DNA from: Promethearchaeota archaeon
GTDB lineage: Archaea; Asgardarchaeota; Lokiarchaeia; Sigyniarchaeales; SOKP01
DNA: 64,000 nucleotides
Direction: 5' to 3'
Assembly (NCBI GenBank): GCA_016840085.1
Contig: JAEOTA010000006.1
Span: 1-64,000, forward strand
Each line of letters begins with the position of its first letter. Positions within the stretch are counted from its first letter, which is position 1. This document shows, one piece after another, positions 1-8,625 of this stretch. The notes under the pieces are model-generated. The model was not told the DNA's origin. It did not search any database and saw only the letters and a list, made by a program, of their open reading frames with translations. A program made the translations under genes and the position numbers.

Positions 1-192
1 AATTTCGGAAGGTTTTGCGGGCATTAAATAAAATAAGGATTTCACAAAGATAAATCTTTCTGTTGCTCTTGAATCGTCTAATCAATTTTGTCGGGTGAGT
101 ATGGATTAACATTTAAGAAAAAAAAGAAAAATAAAATTATAGATATTACTTCTATCATACCAGTTTTGTTTCCACAATACGTTCTTCTTCTT

Positions 193-1026
193 TTACGGAA
201 TCTCAACACCTGGAACCTCTACTTTTAAAAACTCAATTCTTCCACTTGATTTCTTACCATAGAAGAATTGATTGGTGCAAATAAAAAGAGTTCTTCCATC
301 ATCTCCTCCCAAACTGCACGCGTAAGCATTTGTTTTTTTTACTTTAATGATAGAAGTGATTTCACCCCCTTCTAAAACACGTAAGACTTCTGCTTTTGAT
401 GGATTTGCTACCCATATAGCACCTTCTTCATCAAGGCATATGCCATCTGGTGAAAAACCTTCAATTTCCGCCCAAATTCTTCGATTTGTTAGATCTCCTG
501 AAGGTTCAATATCAAAAGCAGTGAGGCGCCCCCCATGGGTTTCTGCAACAATAAAAGTCTTGCAATCGGGAGTCACAATACATCCGTTGGGAAAATGAAG
601 ATTTTCCGCAACTACTCTTGCTTTCCCATCTTGGGTGACCATAATGATGCATGTGGAATCAGAAGGGGGTTCGGGGGATTTAGAACCCCAATTTCCTATG
701 TAAGTTCGTCCATAGGCATCAGTTACACAGTCATTGCAGTTAAATTCTGTAAATTTGCTTAAGTCCGCGTGAATTTTCAATCCTTCTGGATCTAAACACA
801 TTAGACAGCGATTTTGCATTGAAACTATAAGCATCCTACCATCATTTAAAAAACCCAATCCCGACGTAAAATCGTCCATTTCTACAATAATTTCTGATTT
901 ACCTTTTTCATCAACGGCAATTACTTTTCCTGCAACAGCATCTGAAAAGTACAACCTTCCGTTTCGCCACCTAGGTCCCTCAGGAAACCCAAGACCCGAT
1001 AATAAAACTTTAGTCTCCATTTTCAT
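193..1026 (-). CDS. SMP-30/gluconolactonase-like beta-propeller protein
   Basis: The protein resembles the SMP-30/gluconolaconase/LRE family: a repeated beta-propeller pattern with an N-terminal GFPEGPRW motif, a central FPNGC motif (family metal/substrate asparagine) and a later SPDGICLDEEG blade. Family members hydrolyse sugar lactones or other esters in a divalent-metal-dependent way; the substrate here cannot be told. At about 277 residues it is close to full family length. The frame extends to an upstream TTG (1035), but the ATG at 1026 is preferred because it starts just before the first blade. No signal peptide is visible, so it is probably cytoplasmic. It stands alone on the minus strand. 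Confidence 0.75.
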   Translation of the reverse strand: MKMETKVLLSGLGFPEGPRWRNGRLYFSDAVAGKVIAVDEKGKSEIIVEMDDFTSGLGFLNDGRMLIVSMQNRCLMCLDPEGLKIHADLSKFTEFNCNDCVTDAYGRTYIGNWGSKSPEPPSDSTCIIMVTQDGKARVVAENLHFPNGCIVTPDCKTFIVAETHGGRLTAFDIEPSGDLTNRRIWAEIEGFSPDGICLDEEGAIWVANPSKAEVLRVLEGGEITSIIKVKKTNAYACSLGGDDGRTLFICTNQFFYGKKSSGRIEFLKVEVPGVEIP

Positions 1027-1077
1027 ATCTATCAATTTGATTCTATTTTTAATAAAATTACTTTTTTTATATTATTT

Positions 1078-1206
1078 TTAATTCCTCATAACACTTTTAA
1101 GCATAATATGTAAATCTCTGTATTCTTCAATATCCTCGAAAAGATCAACAGGTATGTGAAATAAACGGGTCACCCTCTTTTTAGCAAATTTATAGGGTTT
1201 CCCCAT
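1078..1206 (-). CDS. Small basic protein, possible ribbon-helix-helix type
   Basis: This 42-codon ORF begins with ATG and has a strong Shine-Dalgarno sequence (GGAGGG, 3 nt spacing). The peptide has a basic N terminus, then KKRVTRLFHIPVDLFEDIEE, a short strand followed by a helix like that of a ribbon-helix-helix DNA-binding protein, and ends after a second short helix. Function is unproven. It sits just upstream of the SMP-30-like gene on the same strand and could be co-transcribed with it. Confidence 0.4.
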   Translation of the reverse strand: MGKPYKFAKKRVTRLFHIPVDLFEDIEEYRDLHIMLKSVMRN

Positions 1207-1209
1207 AAA

Positions 1210-1215
1210 CCCTCC
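1210..1215 (-). promoter_or_regulatory. Shine-Dalgarno of the small ORF at 1078-1206
   Basis: On the minus strand GGAGGG precedes the ATG by three bases (GGAGGGTTTATG). It is the main evidence that the 42-codon ORF is translated. Confidence 0.45.
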
Positions 1216-1283
1216 ATAATCCAAATTCTGTTTAATCAACAGCATTATAAATTATGAAAAAATAATGATCATTAATTACAAAA

Positions 1284-3437
1284 ATGAATATGCATAATAA
1301 TAAAAAATTGCTCTCGCCAGAGAGAGATTGGTCTCATTTGTGGCGTATTCCTAGACTTATTGTGTATATTTTTGGTATTATTACACTCTTCTGGTATTTT
1401 TGGTGTGTAATTGGCTTAGTTATTGGAATTCTTTATTTTATCTTCCTAAAAGATAACGCATGGAAACGAAATGGAATTATATTGGCTAGTGCTATCGGTT
1501 TTATTACATTTTTTGTTCATTTTTATAAAGGTCTTGCCCCTCTTACTACGGTAATTTATTTTAGTGTAAGTTTTATTATTTCATATTCTGTCTTATTACT
1601 TACTTTAGAGATTTTAAAAAGGAAAAAAATAACTATTAAAAAAATTGCTCAATGGTATCAAAATTATCAGAAATTGTCAAATAAAAAGCATAAAGCAATA
1701 GAACTAATAATAGCCATTATACCTATTACTTTTTGGACATCTGTTAGTATTGATTTAGGAGTAATGTTTGATAATAATCCTAAACTCTTATGGGTGAATA
1801 CTCCTACTATGGTTAAAATTGATGAGTCTTTTGAAATTACTGTTGAAGTATGGGATCCATTTGAACGTTTAAGTGCGGTTTATAATGGAAAAGTGGAATT
1901 CTCTATAAAGTCATATAATCTTACTAGTTATAATCAGATTTTAAATCCGGAGGTAGATTTACCTGAGCCATATACTTTTAAAGGACAATTATTAGGATCT
2001 GATCTTGCTTATGAAATTAGAGATGGTAAAGATAACGGAATACATGTTTTTAAGGCATCCATCACGACTCCTGGTATCCATTATATCTTAGTAAATGATA
2101 GTAAAACTGAAAATACGTATTATAGTAATCCAATCATAGTCAAAAATTTCACATTATCAGATTCATCTATAGTCTGGGGAGATATACATACTCATTCTCA
2201 ACTCTCTGATGGTACGGGTACCCCAGAAAAATCTTTCTATTTTGCAAGACATATTGCTTGCCTTGATTTTTATGCGCTTACAGATCATGCCGAAATTATG
2301 ATGTTTTCTCCATGGTCACTTGATTATCTTGAATCTTCTACAGATGATGCTTATAAACCAGATGAATTTGTGACATTTCACGGAATTGAATGGACCTGCG
2401 TTCGAACAGGTCATTATGTTTGTATTTTTAGTGGAAATAAATTATTGAAGTCCCCTATACTTGATTCATACTTCACTGTGAGGTCTCCTAAAGCACTATG
2501 GAAAGCTCTTGATGATTTCACAACAAAATATGGAGTCCGGGCTCTTGCACTTCCACATCATACAACAAAAAAATCATATATGCAAGATTGGACGTATACT
2601 AATCCAAAATATGTTAAGATCGTAGAAGTATCTTCTGTGCATGGAGAAAGCTTGTTTGAGCCACGCCATCCACTAAGCTATGTAGGAGCTATTGATGTTC
2701 CTCCAAAGTACACTAATGGCTCTTCTGTAGTTGACGCTTTTACTATGGGGTACAGAATGACCATGTATGTATCCAGTGATGAACATGATGGTCATCCTGG
2801 TCATAGTTTGAGTCACACTAGAGCATATATTGGACATCAACGGCCTTTTAGCTTATGGCATACGCGAAATGAACATCCTTATCCTGGAGGTTTAACTGCC
2901 GCTTATGTAAACAACTTAACAAGAGAAGGCGTTTTCACTGGATTAGAAAATCAAAGAATCTATGCTAATTCAGATCATGGTCGTCCAATTCTTATATTCC
3001 AAATAAATGGTACATGTGTTGGTGATGGATCAACATTCATAGCTAATAATCAAACTGGTCACAGAGAAATTAATGTCTTTCTAGCTCAAGATGGAGCTCC
3101 AGTTGCGCTAAAATCCAAAGCGGCGTCAGTAACTCCCAATTGGGTTCCGAATTGGAATGCAAATATCGAGATTATTAAAAATGGAAAATTATGGCAAACT
3201 CTAGAAATAATTACTCCTATTATCAATATCTCTGTAATCGATACCGAACCTATAACTGGAACTTCTTATGAAAATAGTTGTATCAAAAAAGGAGGAAAAT
3301 ATTATATAAATCAATATAGTGATAATCCCATTACTCCAAGTGATTTAAATACAAAAGGTTATGATTATTATTTAATTCGTATTGTGGGTGAAAACGGAAG
3401 GATGTCTTATGCAGGCCCCATATGGGTCGAATATTAA
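1284..3437 (+). CDS. Membrane-anchored PHP/DUF3604-like metallohydrolase
   Basis: The 717-residue protein has three or four hydrophobic helices in residues 20-115, another near 140-160, then a beta-rich linker and a PHP-type catalytic domain. Metal-binding motifs are visible: DIHTHSQLSDG (about 300-310), ALTDHAE (about 332), HGIEWT (about 370) and ALPHHTT (about 425). The spacing and the WGD preceding the first His pair match DUF3604, a PHP-superfamily family. PHP enzymes cleave phosphoesters using two or three metals; the substrate here is unknown. The catalytic domain is probably extracytoplasmic, an unusual place for PHP proteins. Monocistronic; it meets the minus-strand HAD gene 4 nt after its stop. 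Confidence 0.65.
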   Translation: MNMHNNKKLLSPERDWSHLWRIPRLIVYIFGIITLFWYFWCVIGLVIGILYFIFLKDNAWKRNGIILASAIGFITFFVHFYKGLAPLTTVIYFSVSFIISYSVLLLTLEILKRKKITIKKIAQWYQNYQKLSNKKHKAIELIIAIIPITFWTSVSIDLGVMFDNNPKLLWVNTPTMVKIDESFEITVEVWDPFERLSAVYNGKVEFSIKSYNLTSYNQILNPEVDLPEPYTFKGQLLGSDLAYEIRDGKDNGIHVFKASITTPGIHYILVNDSKTENTYYSNPIIVKNFTLSDSSIVWGDIHTHSQLSDGTGTPEKSFYFARHIACLDFYALTDHAEIMMFSPWSLDYLESSTDDAYKPDEFVTFHGIEWTCVRTGHYVCIFSGNKLLKSPILDSYFTVRSPKALWKALDDFTTKYGVRALALPHHTTKKSYMQDWTYTNPKYVKIVEVSSVHGESLFEPRHPLSYVGAIDVPPKYTNGSSVVDAFTMGYRMTMYVSSDEHDGHPGHSLSHTRAYIGHQRPFSLWHTRNEHPYPGGLTAAYVNNLTREGVFTGLENQRIYANSDHGRPILIFQINGTCVGDGSTFIANNQTGHREINVFLAQDGAPVALKSKAASVTPNWVPNWNANIEIIKNGKLWQTLEIITPIINISVIDTEPITGTSYENSCIKKGGKYYINQYSDNPITPSDLNTKGYDYYLIRIVGENGRMSYAGPIWVEY

Positions 3438-3441
3438 ATCT

Positions 3442-4110
3442 TTACTCAATTTCTAGATCCAATAATTTCTTAATATCACTTATAGTTACAAAAGATAAAT
3501 CTTGCACTATTAGATTAGCAGCAAGAAGCTCTTTTTTATCATGTGTAGTCGTTAGAGCAATGGATTTCATTCCGGCATTATTTGCAGCTTGAATACCTAC
3601 AGGAGCATCTTCAATTACTACACAATTTTTTGGGTTAATATCTAAAAAATTAGCAGCAACTAAAAAAACGTCGGGTTCAGGCTTTCCTTTTTTAACTTCT
3701 GCTGCAGTGATAATAACATCAAAAAGATCTTTTATTTTTAAAGTTGTTAATAATAATTCAACATTTTCAGAAGGACCACTTGAACCTATAGCCAATTTAA
3801 ACCCTTTTGATTTTAGATCCTTTATAATATTTATTACTCCAGGTAAAGGCTCTAATTTATCTTTAACCATTTCTCGATAATAGGATTCCTTAAGATTAGA
3901 CCATTGCAATATAAGAGTCTCGTCTATTGCTGAACCAACTAACTTTCTAGTGATAGTAGGTGACTGTTGACCAAAGGTTTGCTCAAAAAGATCTCTTGTA
4001 AATTTTACTCCTATTTCTTTTGCCATTTTTACCCAGCTCTCAAAATGAATAGGACCAGTATCAGCAAGGACTCCGTCCATATCAAAGATAACACAATAAT
4101 TATTGAACAT
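3442..4110 (-). CDS. HAD hydrolase, beta-phosphoglucomutase-like
   Basis: This 222-residue protein has all HAD motifs: FDMDGVLAD at residues 9-17 (nucleophile Asp10, acid/base Asp12), IGSSGP (motif II), KKGKPEPDVF (motif III Lys) and VIEDAPVGIQAANNAGM (motif IV). The helical cap between motifs I and II and the VIEDAPVGI signature are typical of beta-phosphoglucomutase/phosphatase-like HADs. It probably acts on a sugar phosphate. Length is normal for the family. One of three HAD proteins in the window. Confidence 0.8.
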   Translation of the reverse strand: MFNNYCVIFDMDGVLADTGPIHFESWVKMAKEIGVKFTRDLFEQTFGQQSPTITRKLVGSAIDETLILQWSNLKESYYREMVKDKLEPLPGVINIIKDLKSKGFKLAIGSSGPSENVELLLTTLKIKDLFDVIITAAEVKKGKPEPDVFLVAANFLDINPKNCVVIEDAPVGIQAANNAGMKSIALTTTHDKKELLAANLIVQDLSFVTISDIKKLLDLEIE

Positions 4111-4205
4111 AATTTTAACTATAAAGGACGAATAGATAATTATTATAGAGAATTATTAATTTTTAAGAATTATATACGTATAAGTTATAAGGCCCGGTAG
4201 TCTAG

Positions 4206-4237
4206 TAAATTTAAAGAATATATCTTTTAATTTAGAG
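4206..4237 (+). other. Putative tRNA-Arg D-loop intron
   Basis: Removing about 32 nt here turns the D loop into AGTGGATA, with the invariant GG. The insert folds into an AT-rich hairpin (AAATTTAAAGA pairing with TCTTTTAATTT, one T-T mismatch), as expected for a substrate of the archaeal splicing endonuclease. The exact boundary is uncertain by about one base. Confidence 0.6.
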
Positions 4238-4280
4238 TGGATAGGGCGCTGGCTTGCGGAGCCAGATATCGAGGGTTCAA

Positions 4281-4310
4281 GCCTTTTAGCATTTAGTAAA
4301 GAGGGAATAC
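4281..4310 (+). other. Putative tRNA-Arg T-loop intron
   Basis: Removing about 30 nt gives the canonical T loop TTCAAAT. The insert has a short stem, CCTTTT (4282-4287) with AAGAGG (4299-4304). The position is between nucleotides 58 and 59 in standard tRNA numbering. Boundaries are inferred from the tRNA fold only. Confidence 0.55.
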
Positions 4311-4362
4311 ATCCCCCCCGGGCCACTTTATTATTTCTTTCAGGATTTTGAATGGATGAAAT

Positions 4363-5133
4363 TTAGCTAATATAAGCTAATATTTCTGAAATATCTGCGA
4401 TTTTTTTTAATTCTGGTACATTTATTTCCTTTTCAAAAGGAAATTTATATTTTCTTTCAAATAAAACCGTTTGTAAATTAGCTCTTTGAGCACCAATAAT
4501 ATCAGCATACTCATCTCCACACATAATAACTGAATTTGCGTAATTTTTCAATCCAATTTTATCGAGAGTGTATAGAAATATGTTAGGATCTGGTTTTCTT
4601 TTCCCAAATTTCGCAGATGTTAATACAAAATTAAAAAATTTGAATAAATCATGCCTTTTTAACATATTCTCTATAGTTTTATGATTTGGATGATTGGAGA
4701 TTAAAGCTATTTTTAAATTCCTTTCTACTAAATTTTCTAATGTTTCTCTAGTATTTTCAAAAGGTACCCATTCTTCCTCTTCACAAGAATGATATTTTTC
4801 TGCTAATTCTTTAAATATTTTCTCTTTTAGATGTTCTATGTTATTGATAACATTCTCTTCTTTAAGTAACTCTAGAACATTTTGGAACACTAAAGATGTC
4901 GGAAATTCTGTTTTAGTTTTAATACTTTTCCTAAAAAAATGTTCTCTTTTTTTAGCAAATTTCTTAATAAAGGATTCGTTTGATAATTTTTCATTCCAAA
5001 CTTGCTGTTCTTTTAATATGTCAATTGATTTTAATAATCCTTTTTTAAAACATTCATAATATCTCTCTACAGAAGGATTATCAAAGTAGAACAATGTAAA
5101 GCCAAAATCAAAAATAATTCCTTTAATCATCAT
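4363..5133 (-). CDS. HAD-superfamily hydrolase
   Basis: The 256-residue protein starts IIFDFGFTLF: the nucleophile Asp is present, but the usual second Asp is Gly, as in the FDxGxT/V subgroup of HAD enzymes. Motif II is LISNHPNH, motif III is FGKRKPDPNIF and motif IV is IMCGDEYADIIGAQRA. A long helical cap fills residues 25-115. The substrate cannot be told; a small phosphoester is likely. The first two codons are both ATG, so the start could be one codon later. It lies directly downstream of the tRNA-Arg, on the opposite strand. Confidence 0.75.
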   Translation of the reverse strand: MMIKGIIFDFGFTLFYFDNPSVERYYECFKKGLLKSIDILKEQQVWNEKLSNESFIKKFAKKREHFFRKSIKTKTEFPTSLVFQNVLELLKEENVINNIEHLKEKIFKELAEKYHSCEEEEWVPFENTRETLENLVERNLKIALISNHPNHKTIENMLKRHDLFKFFNFVLTSAKFGKRKPDPNIFLYTLDKIGLKNYANSVIMCGDEYADIIGAQRANLQTVLFERKYKFPFEKEINVPELKKIADISEILAYIS

Positions 5134-5271
5134 TGTGTTAATAATTATAAAAATTGATTCTCAATTTTAATTTATCTAAATTAAAATGTAAGTACGATAC
5201 TTTCGTTTCTGTTAAATACTTAATAAAAAAGAAATTATTAGCATAGAAATTTAATATTAGTAAGAACTAGT

Positions 5272-5802
5272 ATGTCGATCGATAAATGGCTTAATGAAGA
5301 AGGATCGAAAGAGGAAAAAATTAAAAGAGAGAAAGCATTTAAGCGTCTCTCTGGGGATAAGGTTAAAGAATTAAAGAAAAAGAAAATTAGAAATATGGTT
5401 CAAAAAGAAAGCCAAAAATCAAGCGATAAGCCAGAAAATAGTGAGCTTCTAAATCAAGTAATTGAATTTAAAAACTGGTTAAATCAAAGAACATATTTAA
5501 AAGGGGATTTAGATAGGATTGTGACATGGATAAGCAATTTATACTCAAGAATAAAATATGATGTTGATCAAGAAAGTAAATCTATTAGTAAAGATGAAAA
5601 GAAAAGATTAATAGAAAATTACAAAAAAATTTCTCCAAAATTTTTAGATGAAAAAACAAGAATTGCGATAAACAAGAAGATTTATGGCACAAAACGAACC
5701 AATTCAGATAATTACTATTTACGAAAATTACGAAATACAATACAAGAGAAATTACAAGAAGCAAAATACTATGAGATTTTAGATAAGTTATTAAATTTAT
5801 AA
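5272..5802 (+). CDS. Charged helical protein of unknown function
   Basis: This 176-residue protein is very rich in Lys and Glu and is predicted to be nearly all helical. The first 65 residues are highly charged and look like disorder or coiled coil; the rest has regular hydrophobic spacing (LLNQVIEFKNWLNQRTYL onwards). No known family was recognised and there is no signal peptide or membrane segment. The clear ATG start and complete frame in a low-GC region support a real gene. It precedes the nucleotidyltransferase on the same strand but is 114 nt away. Confidence 0.6.
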   Translation: MSIDKWLNEEGSKEEKIKREKAFKRLSGDKVKELKKKKIRNMVQKESQKSSDKPENSELLNQVIEFKNWLNQRTYLKGDLDRIVTWISNLYSRIKYDVDQESKSISKDEKKRLIENYKKISPKFLDEKTRIAINKKIYGTKRTNSDNYYLRKLRNTIQEKLQEAKYYEILDKLLNL

Positions 5803-5916
5803 ATTTAAATAAGAAAAATCTTAGATTCTCAAGAAAAAATCAATATATTTTTTATTTTATCCATTTTTATATTTTTTAATATTAAAAATTAAACAAATTC
5901 TTAAAGAGTTTCATAA

Positions 5917-7005
5917 ATGTGGCTTATTTGCCCAATCGCCGGAATAGGCAGACGTCTTCAGCCTTTCACATATTCTAAGCCCAAGGCGTTTCTTAAGATT
6001 GCAGGAAAACGATTGATAGATCATATCTTACTAAAATTAAAAAGTACATTTCCTAAAGACACAAATATTTGCTTTATTGTTGGATATAAAAAAAGACAGA
6101 TAACTGAATATCTAACAAAAAATTATTCTGATTATTTTAATATAGAGTTTTTAGTACAAAAACCGATGGGTTATAGTGCTGAAACGCCATATTTTTCAGG
6201 GTTAGGCGATGCGATTTTGTTAGCAAGAAAATTTGCCGAAAACGATGATTGCTTCATATTTTTAAGTGATAGACTCCCGATGGAAGATTATTCACAGATT
6301 TTATTAAATTTCCATCAAGACATATGTGATGGAGTCATAAATGTCAAGCAAGTTGACAACCCTAAGTTTTATGGTGTTATTGAGCTAAATAACGATGGTA
6401 TCGTTAAAACTATCGTTGAAAAGCCAACAAGCCCAAAATCTAATTATGCTGTATCTGGGGCATATTTATTAGGTATGAGTATAACTTCGCGTTTATTTGA
6501 ATTATTAGAAGAACAGAGTAAAATTCCTTTAGAAAACGGTCAAGAACATCACTTAACACCAGTTATACAACAACTTATCGAAGAAGGATTTAAGCTCAAA
6601 ATCAATGAAATGAGTAGAGAAATACTAGATTTTGGTAGGCCAGAAAGTTTAATTGAAGGAAATCGCTTATTATTAACTGAAACAAAAATTCAAGACCCTA
6701 CTTATGAAAAACTATTCCAATCAGGAACAATAACAGATTCAAAAATTATCCCTCCAGTAATTATTGGTCATAGCACGAAAATTTCAGATTCTGTTATTGG
6801 TCCAAACGTTTCTATTGGAGATAATGCTGTTTTGGAAAAATGTATTTTATCTGATTCTGTTATTGGTGACGGTGCTCATTTGACAAAAATCATATCTTCT
6901 GAGAGTATTATTGGAGATTATTCTGTATTAGAAGACCTGATTAAAAAAAGTATAACAATTGGAGATTCTTCTTATATTACTACTTCTAATATGAAATCTA
7001 TTTGA
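5917..7005 (+). CDS. Sugar-1-phosphate nucleotidyltransferase with left-handed beta-helix tail
   Basis: Residues 1-240 form an NTP_transferase domain. The N terminus has the nucleotide-binding GIGRRLQPFTYSKPKAFLKI (family GxGxRLxPxTxxxPK pattern), and VEKPTSP is the sugar-phosphate-contacting VEKP motif. Residues 265-355 carry hexapeptide repeats (for example SDSVIGPNVSIGDNAVLE), which form a left-handed beta helix. This layout matches glucose-1-phosphate thymidylyltransferase-like and GalU-like archaeal proteins that make NDP-sugars for surface glycans. The exact nucleotide and sugar cannot be read from sequence. Confidence 0.8.
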   Translation: MWLICPIAGIGRRLQPFTYSKPKAFLKIAGKRLIDHILLKLKSTFPKDTNICFIVGYKKRQITEYLTKNYSDYFNIEFLVQKPMGYSAETPYFSGLGDAILLARKFAENDDCFIFLSDRLPMEDYSQILLNFHQDICDGVINVKQVDNPKFYGVIELNNDGIVKTIVEKPTSPKSNYAVSGAYLLGMSITSRLFELLEEQSKIPLENGQEHHLTPVIQQLIEEGFKLKINEMSREILDFGRPESLIEGNRLLLTETKIQDPTYEKLFQSGTITDSKIIPPVIIGHSTKISDSVIGPNVSIGDNAVLEKCILSDSVIGDGAHLTKIISSESIIGDYSVLEDLIKKSITIGDSSYITTSNMKSI

Positions 7006-7042
7006 TTAATAAAAAAGGATAGAAATTTAGAAAAATTAAAAT

Positions 7043-8482
7043 TTAGTTAAATTTTGGTCTTTTACCTTGCCAAGGAGCTATTTCTTCAAAAGCATTCGAA
7101 GCCTGGAGAACTGTTTTTTCGTCATAACGCTTACCAACAATCTGCATTCCAATTGGTAATCCAGATTTAGTCCAACCTGATGGGATTGAAGCAGCAGGTA
7201 GTCCGGTCATGTTAAATGGGTATGTAAATGTCATCCAAGTCATAATACTCAAAGATTTTTTACCAATTGTTGGAAAAGTTGTCCCTGTATCTAACCATCC
7301 GGGCTTAAAAGCCGGACATGGAATAGTCGGAGTAATCAGAATATCATATTCCATAAAAAATCGTGAAAGAATTTCATACAGTTGTTTTCTTTTTTCTCTT
7401 GCTTTTCCAAAATTCATAGCGCTATTATCTAACCCTAATTTTATTGTAGCAATTAAATCTGGGCTAAGATCTTCAAGTCTATTCTTAAAATCTTTTTGAA
7501 AATCGTAGGCATAACCTATGCTAACTTGGGTTTTAAATGCTGATTCAGGATTTCTTATTTTAATGTTCGCTTCTTCTACATCCCATTCAAATTGCTCAAA
7601 GATATGAACTCGATCAAGAATATTATTTTTGATTTCTTCATCTAATATTTTCCCGAATCCTAAAGTGGTTGAATAACCTATTTTCAATTTTTTAGGTTTT
7701 TCATTTAGGATTTCTAAATAATCGATATCATCATCTGGGAATGAATTATTATCGGCCGGATGATGTCCCTTCATGATATTCAACATTAGAGCTGCATCTT
7801 TCACATATCGAACAATGGGCCCATAATGATCCATTGTTATAAAATTTATGCCAATCCGGGGATAACTTGGAATGCGACCATAGGTCGGTTTTAATCCATA
7901 GACACCACAACAGCTGGAAGGAACTCTTATTGACCCCCCACCATCAGAACCTAAAGCTAAAGGACCTAAACCACTGGCAACAGATGAAGCAGCACCTCCA
8001 CTAGAACCTCCAGAGTTCATCTCAATATTCCAGGGATTTATTGTTTCTCCAAAGACTTTGTTGTTAGTAAGTGCGATATGACCAAATTCAGGTGTATTTG
8101 TTTTACCAAGTAAAACACAACCAGAATCTATCAACCTTTGGACTGCAATATCATTTTGTTCAGGGATAAAATTTTCATATAATTTCGATCCATATGTTGT
8201 TAAAACACCCTTTGTCTGCATTAAGTCTTTAATTGAAGTGGGGATTCCATTAAGTAATCCTAACTTCTCACCTTTTTTTGCTAATTCATCAGCTTTTTTA
8301 GCCATATCTCTCGCCAAGTCAAACGTAGTAGTACAATAAGCGTTGATAATTGGATTAATCCTTTCAATTCTTTCGATTATCATTTCAGTAATTTCGAGGG
8401 AAGATAACTCTTGTGTTTTGATTTTTTCTCCCATTTCCCAAGCTGCCATAAAGCAAATATCTTCTTTATTCATTCTTACCAT
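7043..8482 (-). CDS. Amidase signature family enzyme
   Basis: The 479-residue protein has the full amidase signature: GIPTSIKDL (Lys85), the Ser-rich loop SGGSSGGAAS (Ser160) and the nucleophile in GGGSIRVPSS (Ser184), which is the Ser-cisSer-Lys triad. Family members hydrolyse amides, or transamidate Glu-tRNA as GatA. No gatB or gatC is nearby, so a stand-alone amidase is more likely. Length is normal. The first two Met codons (8482 and 8473) are equally plausible starts. It is divergent from the iPGM gene. Confidence 0.85.
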   Translation of the reverse strand: MVRMNKEDICFMAAWEMGEKIKTQELSSLEITEMIIERIERINPIINAYCTTTFDLARDMAKKADELAKKGEKLGLLNGIPTSIKDLMQTKGVLTTYGSKLYENFIPEQNDIAVQRLIDSGCVLLGKTNTPEFGHIALTNNKVFGETINPWNIEMNSGGSSGGAASSVASGLGPLALGSDGGGSIRVPSSCCGVYGLKPTYGRIPSYPRIGINFITMDHYGPIVRYVKDAALMLNIMKGHHPADNNSFPDDDIDYLEILNEKPKKLKIGYSTTLGFGKILDEEIKNNILDRVHIFEQFEWDVEEANIKIRNPESAFKTQVSIGYAYDFQKDFKNRLEDLSPDLIATIKLGLDNSAMNFGKAREKRKQLYEILSRFFMEYDILITPTIPCPAFKPGWLDTGTTFPTIGKKSLSIMTWMTFTYPFNMTGLPAASIPSGWTKSGLPIGMQIVGKRYDEKTVLQASNAFEEIAPWQGKRPKFN

Positions 8483-8625
8483 TTCTATTTTTCTTGTGTT
8501 AATATAATAAAATTTGATAAGATCTTATATAAATGATAATGATTATCTCTTCCAACAAATATTTAATCAAGATAAGAATATTATATCATATTTGGTAAAA
8601 GAATAATAAATAAGAGCAAAATAAA

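Larger units (their letters stand above)
4191..4325 (+). tRNA. tRNA-Arg(GCG) with two non-canonical introns
   Basis: The acceptor strands GGCCCGG (4191-4197) and CCGGGCC (4318-4324) pair fully, followed by discriminator A4325; CCA is not encoded. The D stem GTCT/GGGC (4200-4203, 4244-4247) and anticodon stem CTGGC/GCCAG (4249-4253, 4261-4265) frame the loop TTGCGGA, giving anticodon GCG (Arg, CGC/CGU codons). The T arm starts GAGGGTTCAA at 4271-4280 and ends CCCCC at 4313-4317, with one A-C mismatch. The D loop is 40 nt and the T loop about 37 nt, so about 32 and 30 nt must be removed to give a normal 73-nt tRNA. There is no intron at the usual 37/38 site. Confidence 0.8.

Noticed and set aside
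1..192. End of a gene from the left edge
   Set aside because: All three plus-strand frames stop within the first ~60 bases and none gives a recognisable C terminus.
4140..4190. TATA-like boxes (TTTTTAA, TTATATAC) upstream of the tRNA
   Set aside because: AT-rich sequence gives many such matches and the transcription start is unknown, so no promoter is claimed.
7043..8482. Amidase as GatA of the tRNA amidotransferase
   Set aside because: No gatB or gatC is nearby and archaeal Asp/Glu-tRNA routes may use other enzymes; a general amidase is safer.
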